The notes: generated by a model not told the origin, from the sequence alone. Counted from the first letter of the stretch, positions 38,240 to 51,574 are shown. The stretch is DNA of 64,000 nt from Ecdyonurus torrentis (GCA_949318235.1 OX439132.1:14981550-15045549), one strand, 5' to 3'. Program-made: numbers and translations.

Positions 38240-38830
38240 ACTCTATTGCTCACTAATTAATTAATGATAGTTTAAAACGTCATTTAATTGTTTTAACAAT
38301 GCATTAAACAAAATATAGTTCTTAAAAATACTTGCAGAGCTAAGTAAAATAATTACATATCTGTATTGCAATATTTGTGTACCAGATAGGGCATAAAAAG
38401 AGCAAAGAAAAACTTTTTATTTAAACTTTTTTTCATTTAAACAAACATATTAAAAACCTTTAAACTTATTTTAAACTTTTTTTTCATTCTAAAAGATTAA
38501 ATTTGTTTCTCTTAATAATATTTTATTATAAAAGAAATAAAAATATATTATTTTATAATTTAAAAATTTCAATCAAATCCACAATAAAAAAAAAATCTAT
38601 TTACTTTTTATTTAATAGATCTATTCATTATTCAACAATACTGTTTACATAGTTTTAAAAAAAACTACAAGTTATTACTCAAGAAACGACTTAACTGTAA
38701 AATATAGAATAGAGTAAAAAGAAAAATCTTAAACTAGAGCGCAATTTTCAATAGACCTTCGTTTTTTCCTCATTTCGTACCTCTTGGGAGGTTCAGTAAA
38801 GTATTAATCTTGCGTTCGTTCTATAGAATA
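38240..38830. other. AT-rich noncoding stretch
   Basis: Unique AT-rich sequence. Confidence 0.75.
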
Positions 38831-38834
38831 GGGA

Positions 38835-38837
<3 letters not shown>

Positions 38838-38906
<69 letters not shown>
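38838..38906. repeat. (GA)n microsatellite, 69 bp
   Basis: Clean GA array; explains a poly-ER frame. Confidence 0.95.
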
Positions 38907-38909
<3 letters not shown>

Positions 38910-39700
38910 TTCTCGCTCTTCGCAAGTTGTCTTTCTCAATTAGTAAAATTCACAAGAAACGTTATATACACTATTCTATATTAAGAGACTATAATAATGT
39001 AACTTTCATAATTCCCTAATCAATAACCAGATACATCGTATATATTGAAGCAGTTTTTTATACATATTATAATATTATAATGTAGTCAAGTGATGTTATT
39101 ATAATATAATCTCCCATTGCGACATTCAATTATTCCTATATCTTAAATTTAAGATATATACAAGAACATATAGAAGAAAAAAAATTAATTCATTCCCTTT
39201 AGCAATATAAACGTTTATTTATGCACCCTTAAAATATCACAATGATAAAAAAAGGTAGAATAAAGTAAGAGTTTAGAGTATTCTCATTTGACTGGAAATA
39301 TTGGGGATTACGACTTTTTTCCCTTCTTTTTTTTAAGAAAAAAAAAGTAACTTTAGGGAATTGGTTTTCGTCTGTAACGACGATAAAGATAAGAAAAGAA
39401 AAAAAGAAAATGTTTACTGAACAATCTAACGATGTCAATCACTGGCATTTTTAAGTAATTGGAACAAATAATAAAATTTAAACTTTACATGAATTTTTTT
39501 TAACCACAAAAATATCTATCAAATAAAAAAAAAAACATCTTGTAGCAATTTTCTATTGTACACATTGTTGAAAATGACTTGAAGGGTAGAAAAGGGTAGC
39601 TGAATCAATATTTAATATTGACATTACTAAATTGTCTTCACCGACGTTTAGTAAAAATAAATCAAAATTTCAATATCATTTACATATCGGTAATTGTCAC
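38910..39700. other. AT-rich noncoding stretch
   Basis: AT-rich sequence with short A and T runs. Confidence 0.75.
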
Positions 39701-39710
39701 TATATATTAA

Positions 39711-39729
39711 TATTATATATCTATATATA

Positions 39730-39793
<64 letters not shown>

Positions 39794-39811
39794 GTATATA
39801 TATATATATAT
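39711..39811. repeat. (TA)n microsatellite, interrupted
   Basis: TA array broken by CTA units on the left and TATG near 39792. Confidence 0.95.
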
Positions 39812-40146
39812 TACTTTTTACTTTAAAAAAAACTAGTAGGCTAACAAAATACTTTACAGTAGGAATTTTTATATAAAAGTAATAATATATCTACTTTAAT
39901 ATAAAATGAGTTGAGAAAAGTAAGAAGAAAAAATTCATACATTTTTTTTTATTATTATTATTTTTACGTAAAACACAAAATGACAAGAGAGGAAAAAAAT
40001 TAATTTATACAACATTTTATTATAAAAGCTTTGACAAATTTCTTATTATATTTCTTTATCTGCCTTACACAATGAAAATTATAATAATATTTTCAATGTT
40101 ATATATTTTTTTTTCTATATTTTATTTTGGTGCTGCACAGTGAAAG

Positions 40147-40151
<5 letters not shown>

Positions 40152-40205
<54 letters not shown>

Positions 40206-40207
40206 TA
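40152..40207. repeat. (AT)n microsatellite
   Basis: AT array with one AC substitution near the right end. Confidence 0.95.
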
Positions 40208-40209
40208 AA

Positions 40210-40860
40210 GGGACGGGAAGGGAGAAAAATAAAGAGAATATTGCAATTTTTCTTGTTGTTTTCTTTGTTTCTTATGCTAAGAAGATGGTAAAGTAGTTGG
40301 TAGAAAATGTCTTACACATGGGGGTTCAAGACTCACAAAGGAAAAAGCTATCAGTTTTTAATTATACCGCCAAGTCAAAGAAGAAGAAGCCAGACGCACG
40401 CACCCTTAGGGCTTTGTTATGAATTTCATACTCAAAAAAAGACAACAGTACAATCTCTTAAAAAAAAATTGTATAAAGTTTATATACAAATAACGTTGAA
40501 ATAATAATAAAATTTCTTTTTTTTTTCTTCTCCTTCCCTGTCTTTTAACTTTCATCTTAAAAAAAAAATACAAAAAAATTAATCCGTTTATATTTTCAAA
40601 AGCTTAACACCCTAAGTTTGTTTTTTATTTTATTATTATTAGATCACAATCACACAAAAAAAAAAAGTATTGGCAGATGGTATAAAAAAATAAACCCGCA
40701 TTTATAATTGTAAGATAAAGTTTTATGATTTAAAAACTGATAAAAGTTAATAATGAAATCGTTATTTACTTTTTGATATGGAATTCGTATTATTTATACA
40801 TATAAAAGCTTCTTTTTTTTTCTGTTAATGCTTGAAAAAATATTATTTTTTTCCCCATTA
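40210..40860. other. AT-rich noncoding stretch
   Basis: AT-rich sequence with a moderate patch (about 40200-40440); its 65-codon plus frame has no recognisable domain. Confidence 0.65.
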
Positions 40861-41010
40861 CGAGCTGTGAATGTTTTTGAGAGTTGAAGGCGAGATAGTC
40901 ACAAAAGACAACTGTGTCGCTTTGTTTCCAAGTTTCTACTCAAACAAAAGTTAGTGCTTTACTTTGGACACTCGTTCAGCGGCGCGAGAATATCCATTGT
41001 TTTTCAAATC
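40860..41010. promoter_or_regulatory. Higher-complexity island with Sox-like motifs
   Basis: About 150 bp of balanced composition with AACAAAAG and CCATTGTTT elements, which resemble the Sox-family core (A/T)(A/T)CAA(A/T)G, and a CGGCGCGAG patch. Regulatory role is inferred. Confidence 0.3.
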
Positions 41011-41736
41011 TTATGGGAGGATGCAAAAGAAAGAAATGAAAGAAAGCAATTCAAAGAAGGGAAAAAAAATTAAAGTTAATTATAATAAGTTGAAAAGAAA
41101 GTATATATAAATCTGTCTTGTGTGTAAAAAGAAAACAAATGTAGTCCTCTCATAATTATACTTTTAAAAAAAATGCATAGAATTAAAACCATTTAAAATA
41201 AAATTTAAATGAGTATAAAAATGGAAGTCTTTTAAATGAAAATAATTTCTTTTAATCAATATAAGTTATATACAGGTGGCACATGAAATTTAATTTAAAT
41301 TATTCTTATTATATAATTTCTTTCAATTTTACTTTTATATTATTATTATTATGTTTTAAAATGTTAAAGATTAAATTGTGGATAAAATTAACGAGAAGAA
41401 GCAGACGAAGGAGTAAGTTTGCTGTCATTATTTGAACATTTTATTATGCTTGGGTAATTTGTGTCGCTTGCAAGCTAAGTTAGAAAGACAGATACAGAAA
41501 TGCAAGGATATGGTATGTATAAGAATAAGATAGATAGAGAGAAAAAAGAAAGAGAGAGAGAGAGAGATTTTGGCGATGCGGGTTGCCTACCTACTGCCAG
41601 GGTGGGTAAATGTGGTGATAATTTACGTCTGTTATTGTCATCGTAATGCGGGTGTTGGCACCAGAAAAAAAATAAAGAAGAGAAGAGAGAGTATATAGGC
41701 AAATAGTAGGGAGGGATGCATTAAGTGTGTGAGTGC

Positions 41737-41738
<2 letters not shown>

Positions 41739-41808
<70 letters not shown>
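41739..41808. repeat. (GA)n microsatellite, 70 bp
   Basis: Clean GA array. Confidence 0.95.
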
Positions 41809-41811
<3 letters not shown>

Positions 41812-42038
41812 TAAGGTGGAAAATTGTAAAGAGACGACGAGAAAGGTAGTCACGATTTCGAGAGTTGCTTCTGTTCTACTATTTTCGTGCATTACAGTGA
41901 AAGAGAATCTATCTATAATACTTAGTACCTCTTCTCCAGATCTCATTCGTAAAGGATCTACAGATAACAATTGGCACAAACCCATGAGACCCAAAGAAGT
42001 CTCAACGTAACACAAGAAGAAAGCCTTACTACTTTTTT

Positions 42039-42043
<5 letters not shown>

Positions 42044-42071
<28 letters not shown>
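42044..42071. repeat. (CT)n microsatellite
   Basis: About 14 CT units. Confidence 0.9.
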
Positions 42072-42075
<4 letters not shown>

Positions 42076-42309
42076 GCTGCGTCTTTATCTTGCCTTCTAA
42101 ATTCGAAGTTGCGAACGAATGAACGGAGAAGCGAGTTTCATCTTCTCTAGTTAGTAGGTGTTCTTGGATTCAGAAGCAAAAACTTCCTTTCGTGTGAACA
42201 GACTTGTTCGTGATTGAATCTCTCTCTTTCTCTCTCGTTTCCGTGCCTTTGCCCATCTCTCTTGCCATAACTTTTTTCTTCTTTAATTTCAATTCAGTTA
42301 ATTGTGAAA

Positions 42310-43490
42310 AAAAAAAATTAGAACTCTAGCTAAAAGAGGAAAGTGAAATGCTAGGTTATATAAAAACTCCGTATAGAAATAATAATTCTTTTTTCTAAAT
42401 TTATTTTGTTTTTATACACACTACAGCAGATACAATAACAATTTTTTATAATATTTAATTTATTATGACTGCTAAAAAAAATTCTATTCAAAACAGATTT
42501 AAATAAATTAGTTTCGTGATTAATAGTTTAATTTTCTTACTGTGTACAATAATAAATTCTGAAAACAATGTTTTAGTTTTTTTTTATCTTTCTTAATTTA
42601 ATAAAAAATAAAACATATAATATTAATATTGTTCGTATATAGTTGATTTGAATATCAAAATTTTGTAACATTTAATTTTATTAATGAAGAAGTTCCATTA
42701 AATGTAATTTATACAAAAACATAACAATACAAAAGTGCGTGAATAGCATAATTTTATTATTATTATTATTTTAGAACACAAAAACTATATATTTTGTATA
42801 ACAAAAAGCTACATTATAATAATAGTCAAAGAGAGATACACACACACAATATAAACGCATTTGTTACAATGAAAACATTTTTCTTATTGTTTCAAAATAT
42901 ACGAATAAATGGTTAAATTTCCAAAAAGGCTTTACCTCATTCTATATATATATATATATATATTGTGATAATGAAGTCGTAGTGGAATATTAATTGCTTT
43001 GAGTGTCACGCTAAATACAAGAGAGAGAGAGAGAGAGAGATTTACAAAATGTTACGTATAGAATATATAGCATAGCAGAAGCTCCCAGTTAAACCATTTA
43101 AATAACGAGTTTCGGTTAAATGTGGAATGTCAAGTGGTTAAAAGAATCGAATATGCGTGCATGTTATAAATGTTCACACATGTTGCAAATAATATATAAT
43201 GAGTTGACTTTATGTTTTATACATAGAAAATAGAGAAAACAAAGACTATGCTGGGGTGTCTATATATATACACATATATATAAAATTGCAGTTCAATTTA
43301 TAGTACAAATGTATTGATATTGGTTGTTTTTGTAGCTGACACAGCATATACGATGTTTTAAGATACGAAACACTGGCACTACTTTGTTTTCACTTTCTTT
43401 TTTATATATGTGAGAAAGAAAGAAAGAAAAGAAGAAAACTTTCAATTGTGTTGTAAATGAGAGAAAGAGAAAAGGAGGGAGAGAGAAATC
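42310..43490. other. AT-rich noncoding stretch
   Basis: AT-rich sequence with a short AT run (42943-42962) and a GA run (43020-43040). Confidence 0.7.
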
Positions 43491-43770
43491 GAAAATGTGA
43501 ATAGAATGAACTTGAGAATCACTCTATAGTTTTCATGAACATATTCTCGCGCAGAAACTTTCGTTTCTTTTGCAAAAACATTCTGATTTCGTTTCTTTTT
43601 TCTTTTACTACATTTCATTTTGTATTACCTTTCTTTTCTTCCTTTTCATGCTGCCAAATTGTCTACTTGCTAATTGCAAAGTAACAACCAGTTGAAGTTG
43701 CCCCTTACCCCCATCAGAACCCCACTCACCCACTACTTGTATTGTACATTTGTACATAGTACATATACTA
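43490..43770. other. Moderate-complexity island
   Basis: Pyrimidine-rich, GC-richer patch with CCCC and CCCACTCACCCAC elements near 43700-43735. Confidence 0.3.
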
Positions 43771-44071
43771 TCTCAGCTTTTAATCTTTTCATTTATATTT
43801 ATATACTTTTCCTTTTTATAGAAACTAAATTATAATTTTAATGTTTTGTTTTTTTACTTCTTCTCTTTTAATTAATATTACATACAAAAGGATAAAAGTT
43901 TTTAACTATACATGAAATTTTAAATTTAAATTTTACAAAGATTTTTAAAAAGCATTGTATTTAATAGAAATTTTTTGGGCGAAAAACTCTTTACCATATA
44001 TTATACTTTATTTAAATTTTAGACTTAAAACTTTTAAAGCAAGAAACAAAAAAAGAGACAATTTTAATGTA

Positions 44072-44110
44072 TTATTACCTATTAAAAACGGAAATAAAAA
44101 ATATACAGGT
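44072..44110 (-). other. Weaker fused acceptor/donor site
   Basis: On the minus strand a good pyrimidine-rich tract ends in AATAG (to 44079), followed at once by GTAATA from 44078. The acceptor has TAG rather than CAG, the donor lacks G at +5, and no clear branch motif is seen at the expected distance. It would split the 20-kb gap between the distal and middle sites. It may be chance. Confidence 0.2.
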
Positions 44111-44279
44111 ACAGTTTCTATTTATCTTTAAAATAAATTAAATTAACTTTCAACTGGCTCCCCTATTATTAAATAAATAAATTGAGACACTTTTTTATTT
44201 TAAGTCCCAACTCAATTATAGTTATTTGAAAATGTTATGTATATATATAAAAAAATTAATATTCTTGGGCAGTCAAGTT

Positions 44280-44530
44280 GATTCTTGAAATTCCCTCAGC
44301 AACTGTTGCTGGACTAAAGAGGAGAAAATATTTTGCTCGATTGCTCGCGGTCTCATCAAAATGAGAAGATCACTAGGGGTATAAGAGGAGGTAAGGGAAA
44401 AAAAGAAAAAGAGAGAGACACGTCAAGCGTAAACTCCACCTCATATATACACACACCCACCTCATCTTTTCTCGACAAACTCTCTATTGTCAGAAGTCAG
44501 AACTATATAGCAAACCAAGAATAAACAAGA
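44280..44530. other. Moderate-complexity island
   Basis: GC-richer patch with CGATTGCTCGCGGTC near 44338; a 63-codon plus frame shows no family features. Confidence 0.3.
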
Positions 44531-44653
44531 AAAAATTGAGAGAGAAAAGAAAAAAGAAAGAAAAGAAAATCCAATTCAAGATTTTTTTGAAACGAAGTAA
44601 AAAAAAATGTAGAATTTTTTTAACCGCAATGTGAAGATATAAATTTGACGTAG

Positions 44654-44656
<3 letters not shown>

Positions 44657-44697
<41 letters not shown>
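44657..44697. repeat. (AT)n microsatellite
   Basis: About 20 AT units. Confidence 0.95.
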
Positions 44698-44701
<4 letters not shown>

Positions 44702-44876
44702 AAAAGTGAATAGAAATAATATATATTTTTTTATTATTGATAATGCTTCAATGATTTCTACATTTCTACAATTTGTTTTATAATAACATCTCAAGTCAAT
44801 GGGTTTCCTTATTAAAATATTAATTGATAAATAAAATACTTTAATATCATAAATTTACACTAAATTTTACACTGAA

Positions 44877-44882
44877 AGAGAG

Positions 44883-44938
<56 letters not shown>
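44877..44938. repeat. (GA)n microsatellite, 62 bp
   Basis: GA array with a GGA slip near 44886. Confidence 0.95.
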
Positions 44939-44940
<2 letters not shown>

Positions 44941-45420
44941 TTGAAAAAAAATAAAAGTCATGACATGATTACGTTATATTAATATTGTTCAGTGATTTCA
45001 TTCGTTATTGACTTTAAAGTGGTAAATTTTTCTATGTAAACGACACACGTTTTAACGCTTCAAATAACAATTATAAAAGAAAAAAAATCACCCCTTTTTT
45101 AAAATTAAAAAAAAAAAAAGACATAAAAAGTTGAAAATTGTGTATTATTCAGCCTTATGACCGTTATGACTCATAATTTTTCCTTTATAAAATTTTCATT
45201 TTTTTTTTTCCTACAAACATCTATAATCTTTTTTTAAACACAAAAAGATGAATCAGTATGTTTAATTTGTAATGTGAAGAAGTTTTGAAGATAAGGATTA
45301 AGTATTGTAAAGCATGATTATTACTTAGGGATTATCATAAGTATACGTATGAACGTATACGTATATAATAATATAAAGAAAAGTTAAAATGAAAGAGACG
45401 GAGGGAAAGTTTTAGTGCTG

Positions 45421-45421
<1 letters not shown>

Positions 45422-45511
<90 letters not shown>
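45422..45511. repeat. (TA)n microsatellite, 90 bp
   Basis: Uninterrupted TA array. Confidence 0.97.
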
Positions 45512-45514
<3 letters not shown>

Positions 45515-45619
45515 CAAATCGATACACATGGAATGACATATACACGTCGAGTTTGCTTGCAATGTTTCAATCTCGTCACCATGTAGCACATACGTGAGTT
45601 TTTTTGTATTAAAATCCTA

Positions 45620-45638
45620 GAGAGAGAGAGAGAGAGAG
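45620..45638. repeat. (GA)n microsatellite
   Basis: About nine GA units. Confidence 0.85.
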
Positions 45639-45639
45639 A

Positions 45640-47500
45640 ATATTATATGTATGTATATATATAAAAGGCAGAAGGGAAAAATATATATATTTCATTTCCT
45701 ATGTAAGCAGTTTTTGAAATGCTTTCTTTTTTTTTTTTCTTTTTTTTTCTTTTTTTTCATTTTTCATTTTTCATTTTTTCTTATTTAAAAATTATATTTT
45801 CAAGTACGACACAGTATTGAAAAATCAACTAAATGTATACGTTATGAAATTGATGTTTCATTTTTATTTATTACTAATGTTGTATTATTATACCATTTTC
45901 TTGTATTCTGCAAAGAAAATGTATAATTATTTTTAAAAGTATAATATAACAAGAATTATTTCTCTAAGATAAATTATTTTGCTAACCAAAAGTCTCTTGC
46001 AAAAAAAAAATATATATTAATTTGTAAAGTTTTCTTTTTCTTGTTTGTATATTGTTTCTACGATACGGTTTTCTAAATTTTAATTAAAATTGAGAAAAGT
46101 ACAGAAATCTATGAATAAGATTTATTATTTAAAAGTAAATGCCAAAAACAGAGAATAGAGTAAGATGTTTACGTTGAATCTCCCGTACCCCTTAAATGAG
46201 TCTCTATTGTTGCTTAAAGAATATACAAAATTTTAATCAGCAACAGTTTATTGTATCGAATGCTTTGTTTAATGGTCTGCCTTGAAAAACATAAAAGTTT
46301 GAGCTAAACATTGTATTGGAAAGTTAAAGTTAGAATTTATCATTAACAGTAAACCGTGCATAGGTACGTACACATGCATTCACGTTATAATAATATATTT
46401 TAGAGTAATCTAAAATACACATGTATATGAATAATTGATAGTTGAAAGTAGGATTTAATACGAAATACCTTGTAAAGCAGATTAATTGGTGTATTGATCG
46501 TATTTCAATTCAATTACTAAACCAACTAATTTCATTTGCAAATTATTCTAATGATAGAGGTGATTCAAATTTCAAATTACACATTAAAAAAAATTTTAAT
46601 ATAAGTTTACATTTGTGACTGACATTGAGACTACAATATTTAGATTCAATTATTTTGCTCAAGATTAAAAAGTTCATATCTAGTCATTTAATAAATATGT
46701 GCTTGTATAAGAAATTTTATTGACCAAGGCAGTTTTCATAGTAACATTGGTTGTTTACAACAAGCGTTGTTCGAGTCATTATTTACAATTGACAAATAAT
46801 AATAATAAATAAATAAATTTATAAATCTACATTATACTTTAAGTTCAAAAATGGCAGGTGTAAATAATTAGCTAAACATGTTGTGTATCTCAATATTTCA
46901 TAAAAAGCTTCTCCTATGATAATGCTATTGGGCCAAAATTAATTTGCTGTAAATCTGTTAATTAAAAATGTAAATTTTCTGGTAAAGATTCATATGATAC
47001 GGTTGAAAAAGCCATGTATGCGCCTTAAATAAAGTTATTCTATTATTTTTATAATTTAGTCAGTAAAATATTCAAGTATATTTTGAGTGTGTGATGTACA
47101 CATTAATTTGGTCAATTTTTAAATTAGGATTAAAGTATTGGATAAACTATAATTTTTTCAATAGGTTTTTCAATAATGTATCTATCATTATGATTGAATT
47201 TTTAAGTATTGATCGCAGACTGCCGTAGTCTGTTTGGATAGTTATAATTTTTAAAAATTATTTTTATTTTTTTTTTTTAATTCACGTAGGAAACAATTAA
47301 ATGAAAAGGACATGCAAATTTTTATAGTAAGATGTGTTCATGATTTCTGTAGAAATTGATACAGCAAAATATATATATACTAGAAAATTTTTGAATTTTG
47401 AAATATTTGGAAAAAAAAAAGTTATAACATTTATATATTCAACTGTCACAGCAAAATCATTGTAATTACGTACAATAAATAATATTAAATCTATAACATG
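45640..47500. other. AT-rich noncoding stretch
   Basis: Nearly 1.9 kb of unique AT-rich sequence with a T/CTTTT-rich patch (45721-45781). Apart from the dispersed-repeat fragment at 46702, nothing stands out. Confidence 0.7.
46702..46753. repeat. Dispersed repeat fragment, copy 2
   Basis: Aligns by eye with 18423-18470 in the same orientation (shared TTTATTGACC and CATAGTA blocks). A GTTCGAGTC about 15 bp to the right resembles a tRNA B-box, but no matching A-box is convincing, so a SINE is not claimed. Confidence 0.4.
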
Positions 47501-47780
47501 AGACAATGCAAATTAGTGCAGTTTAATCATGCTCCTACAATTGCAGCTTTGAGGTGTATAGACCAAAGCACTTCAGTCACGTATTATTGTAAAGAATAAT
47601 AATAATAATAATAAATGCGAGTACTGTACTGTATTTTATACTTTTGTGTTTCAAACGACAGCTGTCGTCAGTTTACGAGAACGACTCTCTTAGATTTGGA
47701 GCATGAAATATAAAAAAAAAATTGCACAACAGATGAATCTACTCGGGTTTCTACAGCTTCATATCATTTCATCTGTTATG
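47500..47780. promoter_or_regulatory. Island with 14-bp E-box palindrome
   Basis: ACGACAGCTGTCGT (47655-47668) is a perfect palindrome centred on CAGCTG, an E-box of the type bound by bHLH dimers such as the Achaete-Scute/Atonal and MyoD families. The surrounding 280 bp is more complex than the flanks. Regulatory function is inferred. Confidence 0.35.
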
Positions 47781-47784
47781 ATAT

Positions 47785-49210
47785 AAAATTGAACTGTATT
47801 CAAGTTAAATATTTCTGCATGAAAAGTTACTATATATATAAATTAGTACAAAATTAAATACTATGTTATAAAAGAAGAGTTGGTTGAATATGATTTTTAA
47901 ATTATTAGAACATAAATTAATTTCTTAGGTTGAGAAAAAAAAATTGACAGATTTAGAAATATGAATTTAAAATAATAATAATAATAAAATAAATAGGGGG
48001 GGGGGGGAGTTATTTTGTATATCAAGAAGTGGAAACTGGGTAGCGTATTTTGAAGTTAATAAATATAAATTCTAAAAATCTTTCACATTTTTAAATGCGT
48101 AAAATAACCGCATTTTTGACAAGGCAAATAGATTTTCAGATCAAAATGTACTCGCAAATATCTTATTTCAAAATATATCTCATGCAGTAAATACAGCAGC
48201 TTATATCACCATTTTAATGTTAGAAAGAAACTAAATTTTGACCCTTTTTATTATTTGTTCCCCCCAAAAAAGTCACAACAATATGTACATTTTATAGCTA
48301 AAAATAAATCTTTCATTTCTCCAAAATAAAGCCTGTAAAATCTCGACTGTCTCCACAATTTCTTTTGCCAAGTATATTGTTGCTTTCTATAGATTTTGTA
48401 TTTTTCCAATAAATCCATTTTTATAAGCTTTCTATTTTAAATAGATTCTCTTTATATGCTATATTATTTTCTTATATTTTAGGAAAATTTAAATAATTTA
48501 AAGTTTTAGTTATATTTATTATAATTTAAAAGTTATATGTTATAACTTTTTGTATGTAATATATATATAAAAGTTAGTCATGTTCTTGTATTATGTTAAC
48601 ATTCAAAATATAGTTAACTTTTCTCCTTATATAGTACATATGTACTACTATGTACATATATAAAGTTTATGTCTATGGGTACATACAAAGTTATATTAGT
48701 CTAAATTCCACTTTGGATTGAATCTTTTCCCTCGACACTTAACCCACACACACACACACATAATATAATACTATATGTATATTATTATTATAGTTGCTTT
48801 TACTTTACATACAAAATTCCTTGTTAGTGTTGTAGAACTTTCATACCATCTCATTATTATAGTGTCAAGTGTTTTTGAAATTATATATATATTATATATT
48901 ATTCTGTAATGATATTTTGAAATACACACACATACACACATATTATTATTACTGATTTTGTTAGAATTTTGACATATAGTTTGCCTAAAGCTATAAAATT
49001 TCATATAATACATACGTAATATTTATGTTATATAATAATACTCTGCTATAGTCATCATTATTATTATATATTTTGTTAATATTAATCTGTCGTTGTAGAT
49101 TATGAGTAAAATTATAACATGTGCATGATATCACATATCTAAAACTGATATACAACTGTCTGTTTTAATTTATTACTAACTACTCAAACTTCATATAATT
49201 ATTGAGAGTG
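47785..49210. other. AT-rich noncoding stretch
   Basis: AT-rich sequence with a G12 run (47996-48007), a 16-bp palindrome (48632-48647) and short CA runs (48747-48760, 48925-48940). Confidence 0.7.
48632..48647. other. Perfect 16-bp palindrome
   Basis: TAGTACATATGTACTA is self-complementary, and another TATGTACATA follows within 10 bp. In AT-rich sequence this could be chance. Confidence 0.6.

Positions 49211-49213
<3 letters not shown>

Positions 49214-49247
<34 letters not shown>
49214..49247. repeat. (AT)n microsatellite
   Basis: About 17 AT units. Confidence 0.9.
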
Positions 49248-49249
<2 letters not shown>

Positions 49250-49252
<3 letters not shown>

Positions 49253-51365
49253 CACATAAAAATTAAATTATTTAATGTATAAGTTGAAATTCACGATAAA
49301 ATTAATCTATATGGTGGTATTGCTTTAAAGTATTAAATTTTTCGTATTATAATATATAATATAAAACAATGTATTAGAGTAGTAAATTAACTCTTTTCTA
49401 CTATAAAATTCTCCAAAATTAAGACCTTTTTATGTTAAAATCTTTTAAGTTTAAAATTTTAAGCTTATATATATATAAGAAAGTTTGAAAATTTTGTGGA
49501 AAAGTTTTTATACACATTTTACAACAAAAGTGTTTGATGCAAAAAGGAAAAGTATAAAAGCATGCTTGGTTTGATATATGTTGCGTACGAAATTTAAGAG
49601 TATAAACAATACATAAAATATAAAATACAAAATTAAAAAGTGTTTTCTAGGATATAATATGAAAATTTTAAAACAGAATATATTATAATTCATTATTTTC
49701 AATAGGTTAGTAGAAGTAGTAGTAGTATAGAATCTTTGAAATTGAAACTGAAATCGTATTGTTTTATACATTATAAATTCAGCACATACCTCTATACAAT
49801 AATAATCAAATTCCTATAATAGAGTTGTAATTTACATAACCTAATATATTTTAAAAGTCAACTAAAGAAGACATGTTTACGACATTTCTTGCAAAATTTA
49901 TAATATAAAAATTTATAATAATATTATTAACGTAAACAAAATTGAAATGAGTAAAATGTATAATAATTCATTTTCGAAAACAATAAGATTTCCATGCAGT
50001 CACTTTCAAGGATAATTAATTCTAAGTGATAATAAATTAATAATGAAGTAGACAATTGAGAATTTAGATTATTGATTTTTTATTTTTTTTTTGGTGTAAA
50101 GAATAGAACTTAACAATGAAGCATTGTTGTTGGAAACTCTCTTCCTTCTCTCTCTCTCTCTCTCTCTGTCTTCTTGAACGTGACTGTGAAATTTCCTGTC
50201 TATGAAGAAACTTTGCAAGACAACTTTTTAACTTTAGTGCAAAAGAAATGAGTATAAATACATTCGTTATATAAATTTTAACTTGCACTGCACATAATAT
50301 GAACTGTATTTGATCATCTACTTTATATATACAGGTATAATCTCTTTCATACTGTAAAGAAACTTTTTCTTTTATATAAATAAACGTTTTACTTAATCAT
50401 ATCATAAAAAACGTATTTAATATTGAAAGAATGCGATTGATCTTTAAGTTTATTTACTTTTTAATCCGATGTCCTATTATTTTATTATCTCTTAAGAACT
50501 AACTATAACTTTTCTAATTATTTCTTTCAGTATATAACAAAAAGTTGAATCATGATAATGGATTTTGAAATAAGTTTATCAATGTGTCAGACGAGAGATG
50601 ACCCATAGAATATTTAATTAAATAAATGTGATTAAACTTTAAAATATGTTTCACACGTATTATATAGACCAAACCAAAAACTATTTTGATATTGTAAATT
50701 TATTTAGATGGTTAGATTAAAACAACATACCCATAAAAAAACATTAAATTTATAACTCGGATATATTTCTGAATATAAATGAACTATTTTCTTGTTTAAA
50801 TTAACAAAATTTTAACATCACAATCGTTGCAATCTAAACATCGCAAGAAGTATGCACTATAATGGAAGAGTTACAAGTTACGTATTAAAATTATTACAAT
50901 TTTTTTTTCATTTTTTTTTTTAATTGCTGATATATCTTACGGGAAGTAAAACTTAAATTAACATCTTTTTTTTTTTCGATGATTGAAAGTTTTTTTGAAA
51001 TATATTTTTTTAAGTTACTGAAAATAAAATATAATTGTAATGTACACATTATCAAAAAATTCAAAAAAAAAAAAATATATAATAATAATAAAAAAAAATA
51101 AAGGAAGCTAATTCAAATAACATTCAGTCAGAATAAATATTTTTTAGTTAACATGTCTATATATTTGAATTAGATGACAATGCTCTATTTTATATTTTTC
51201 TTTTTTCATGTACATTTTTCATTTTTTTTTTATATATAAAATTGTAGATGTAAATTTTTCTAAAAGTGACAACTGTTTCACGTAAAATTAATATTCTGCA
51301 TGTAAAGCATCCTAAAGAAATTTTTATAACTTCTGTATAACACTGAATATTGATTTAGGCGAGGT
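49250..51365. other. AT-rich noncoding stretch
   Basis: About 2 kb of unique AT-rich sequence with a short CT run (50150-50167). Minus frames of 74-87 codons are chance. Confidence 0.7.
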
Positions 51366-51369
51366 TTTA

Positions 51370-51570
51370 AAAATATGCAATAAAGCTCCAAAAGTTTCCG
51401 TTGCATTCTTCCGTTATTCAGATTGTATGTGTGTAATTACTGGGGGAGATTCTCCTAAGTTTCCAGCCTTGGCAAATGCAACATTACGAACTTGCATAAG
51501 ATTCGTTGTCGCATAAACCAAGCAGTCAACCATTGAAAAACACGAGGGAAACCAACGAGAAGAAAAAAGG
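51370..51570. other. Higher-complexity island
   Basis: About 200 bp of balanced sequence with CCTTGGCAAATGCAAC and repeated CGTT/ACGA elements, without open frames. Candidate regulatory or dispersed element. Confidence 0.35.
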
Positions 51571-51574
51571 TAAG

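Larger units (their letters stand above)
41480..42300. promoter_or_regulatory. Long higher-complexity region between GA and CT arrays
   Basis: The longest GC-richer region of the window. A GA array (41739-41808) and a CT array (42044-42071) face each other across 235 bp of balanced sequence, open on both strands (64 codons plus; 125 codons minus including poly-SL). To the right, 42072-42270 is also complex. No domain is recognised. It could be a promoter or 5' exon of an unrecognised transcript, or an enhancer. Confidence 0.35.

Noticed and set aside
41638..42015. A 125-codon minus frame and an overlapping 64-codon plus frame
   Set aside because: Part of the minus frame is GA-array poly-SL, and both strands are open over the same bases, so coding status cannot be supported; kept as an island only.
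45335..45370. Near-palindrome TATACGTA...TATACGTA
   Set aside because: Each half is itself nearly symmetric AT-rich sequence, so chance is sufficient.
46700..46790. tRNA-derived SINE with a B-box-like GTTCGAGTC
   Set aside because: No convincing A-box at tRNA spacing, no cloverleaf and no tail; only the short similarity to 18423 remains.
50300..50345. Plus-strand CAG|GTATAA fused site
   Set aside because: The acceptor tract is AT-rich rather than pyrimidine-rich and the donor is poor.
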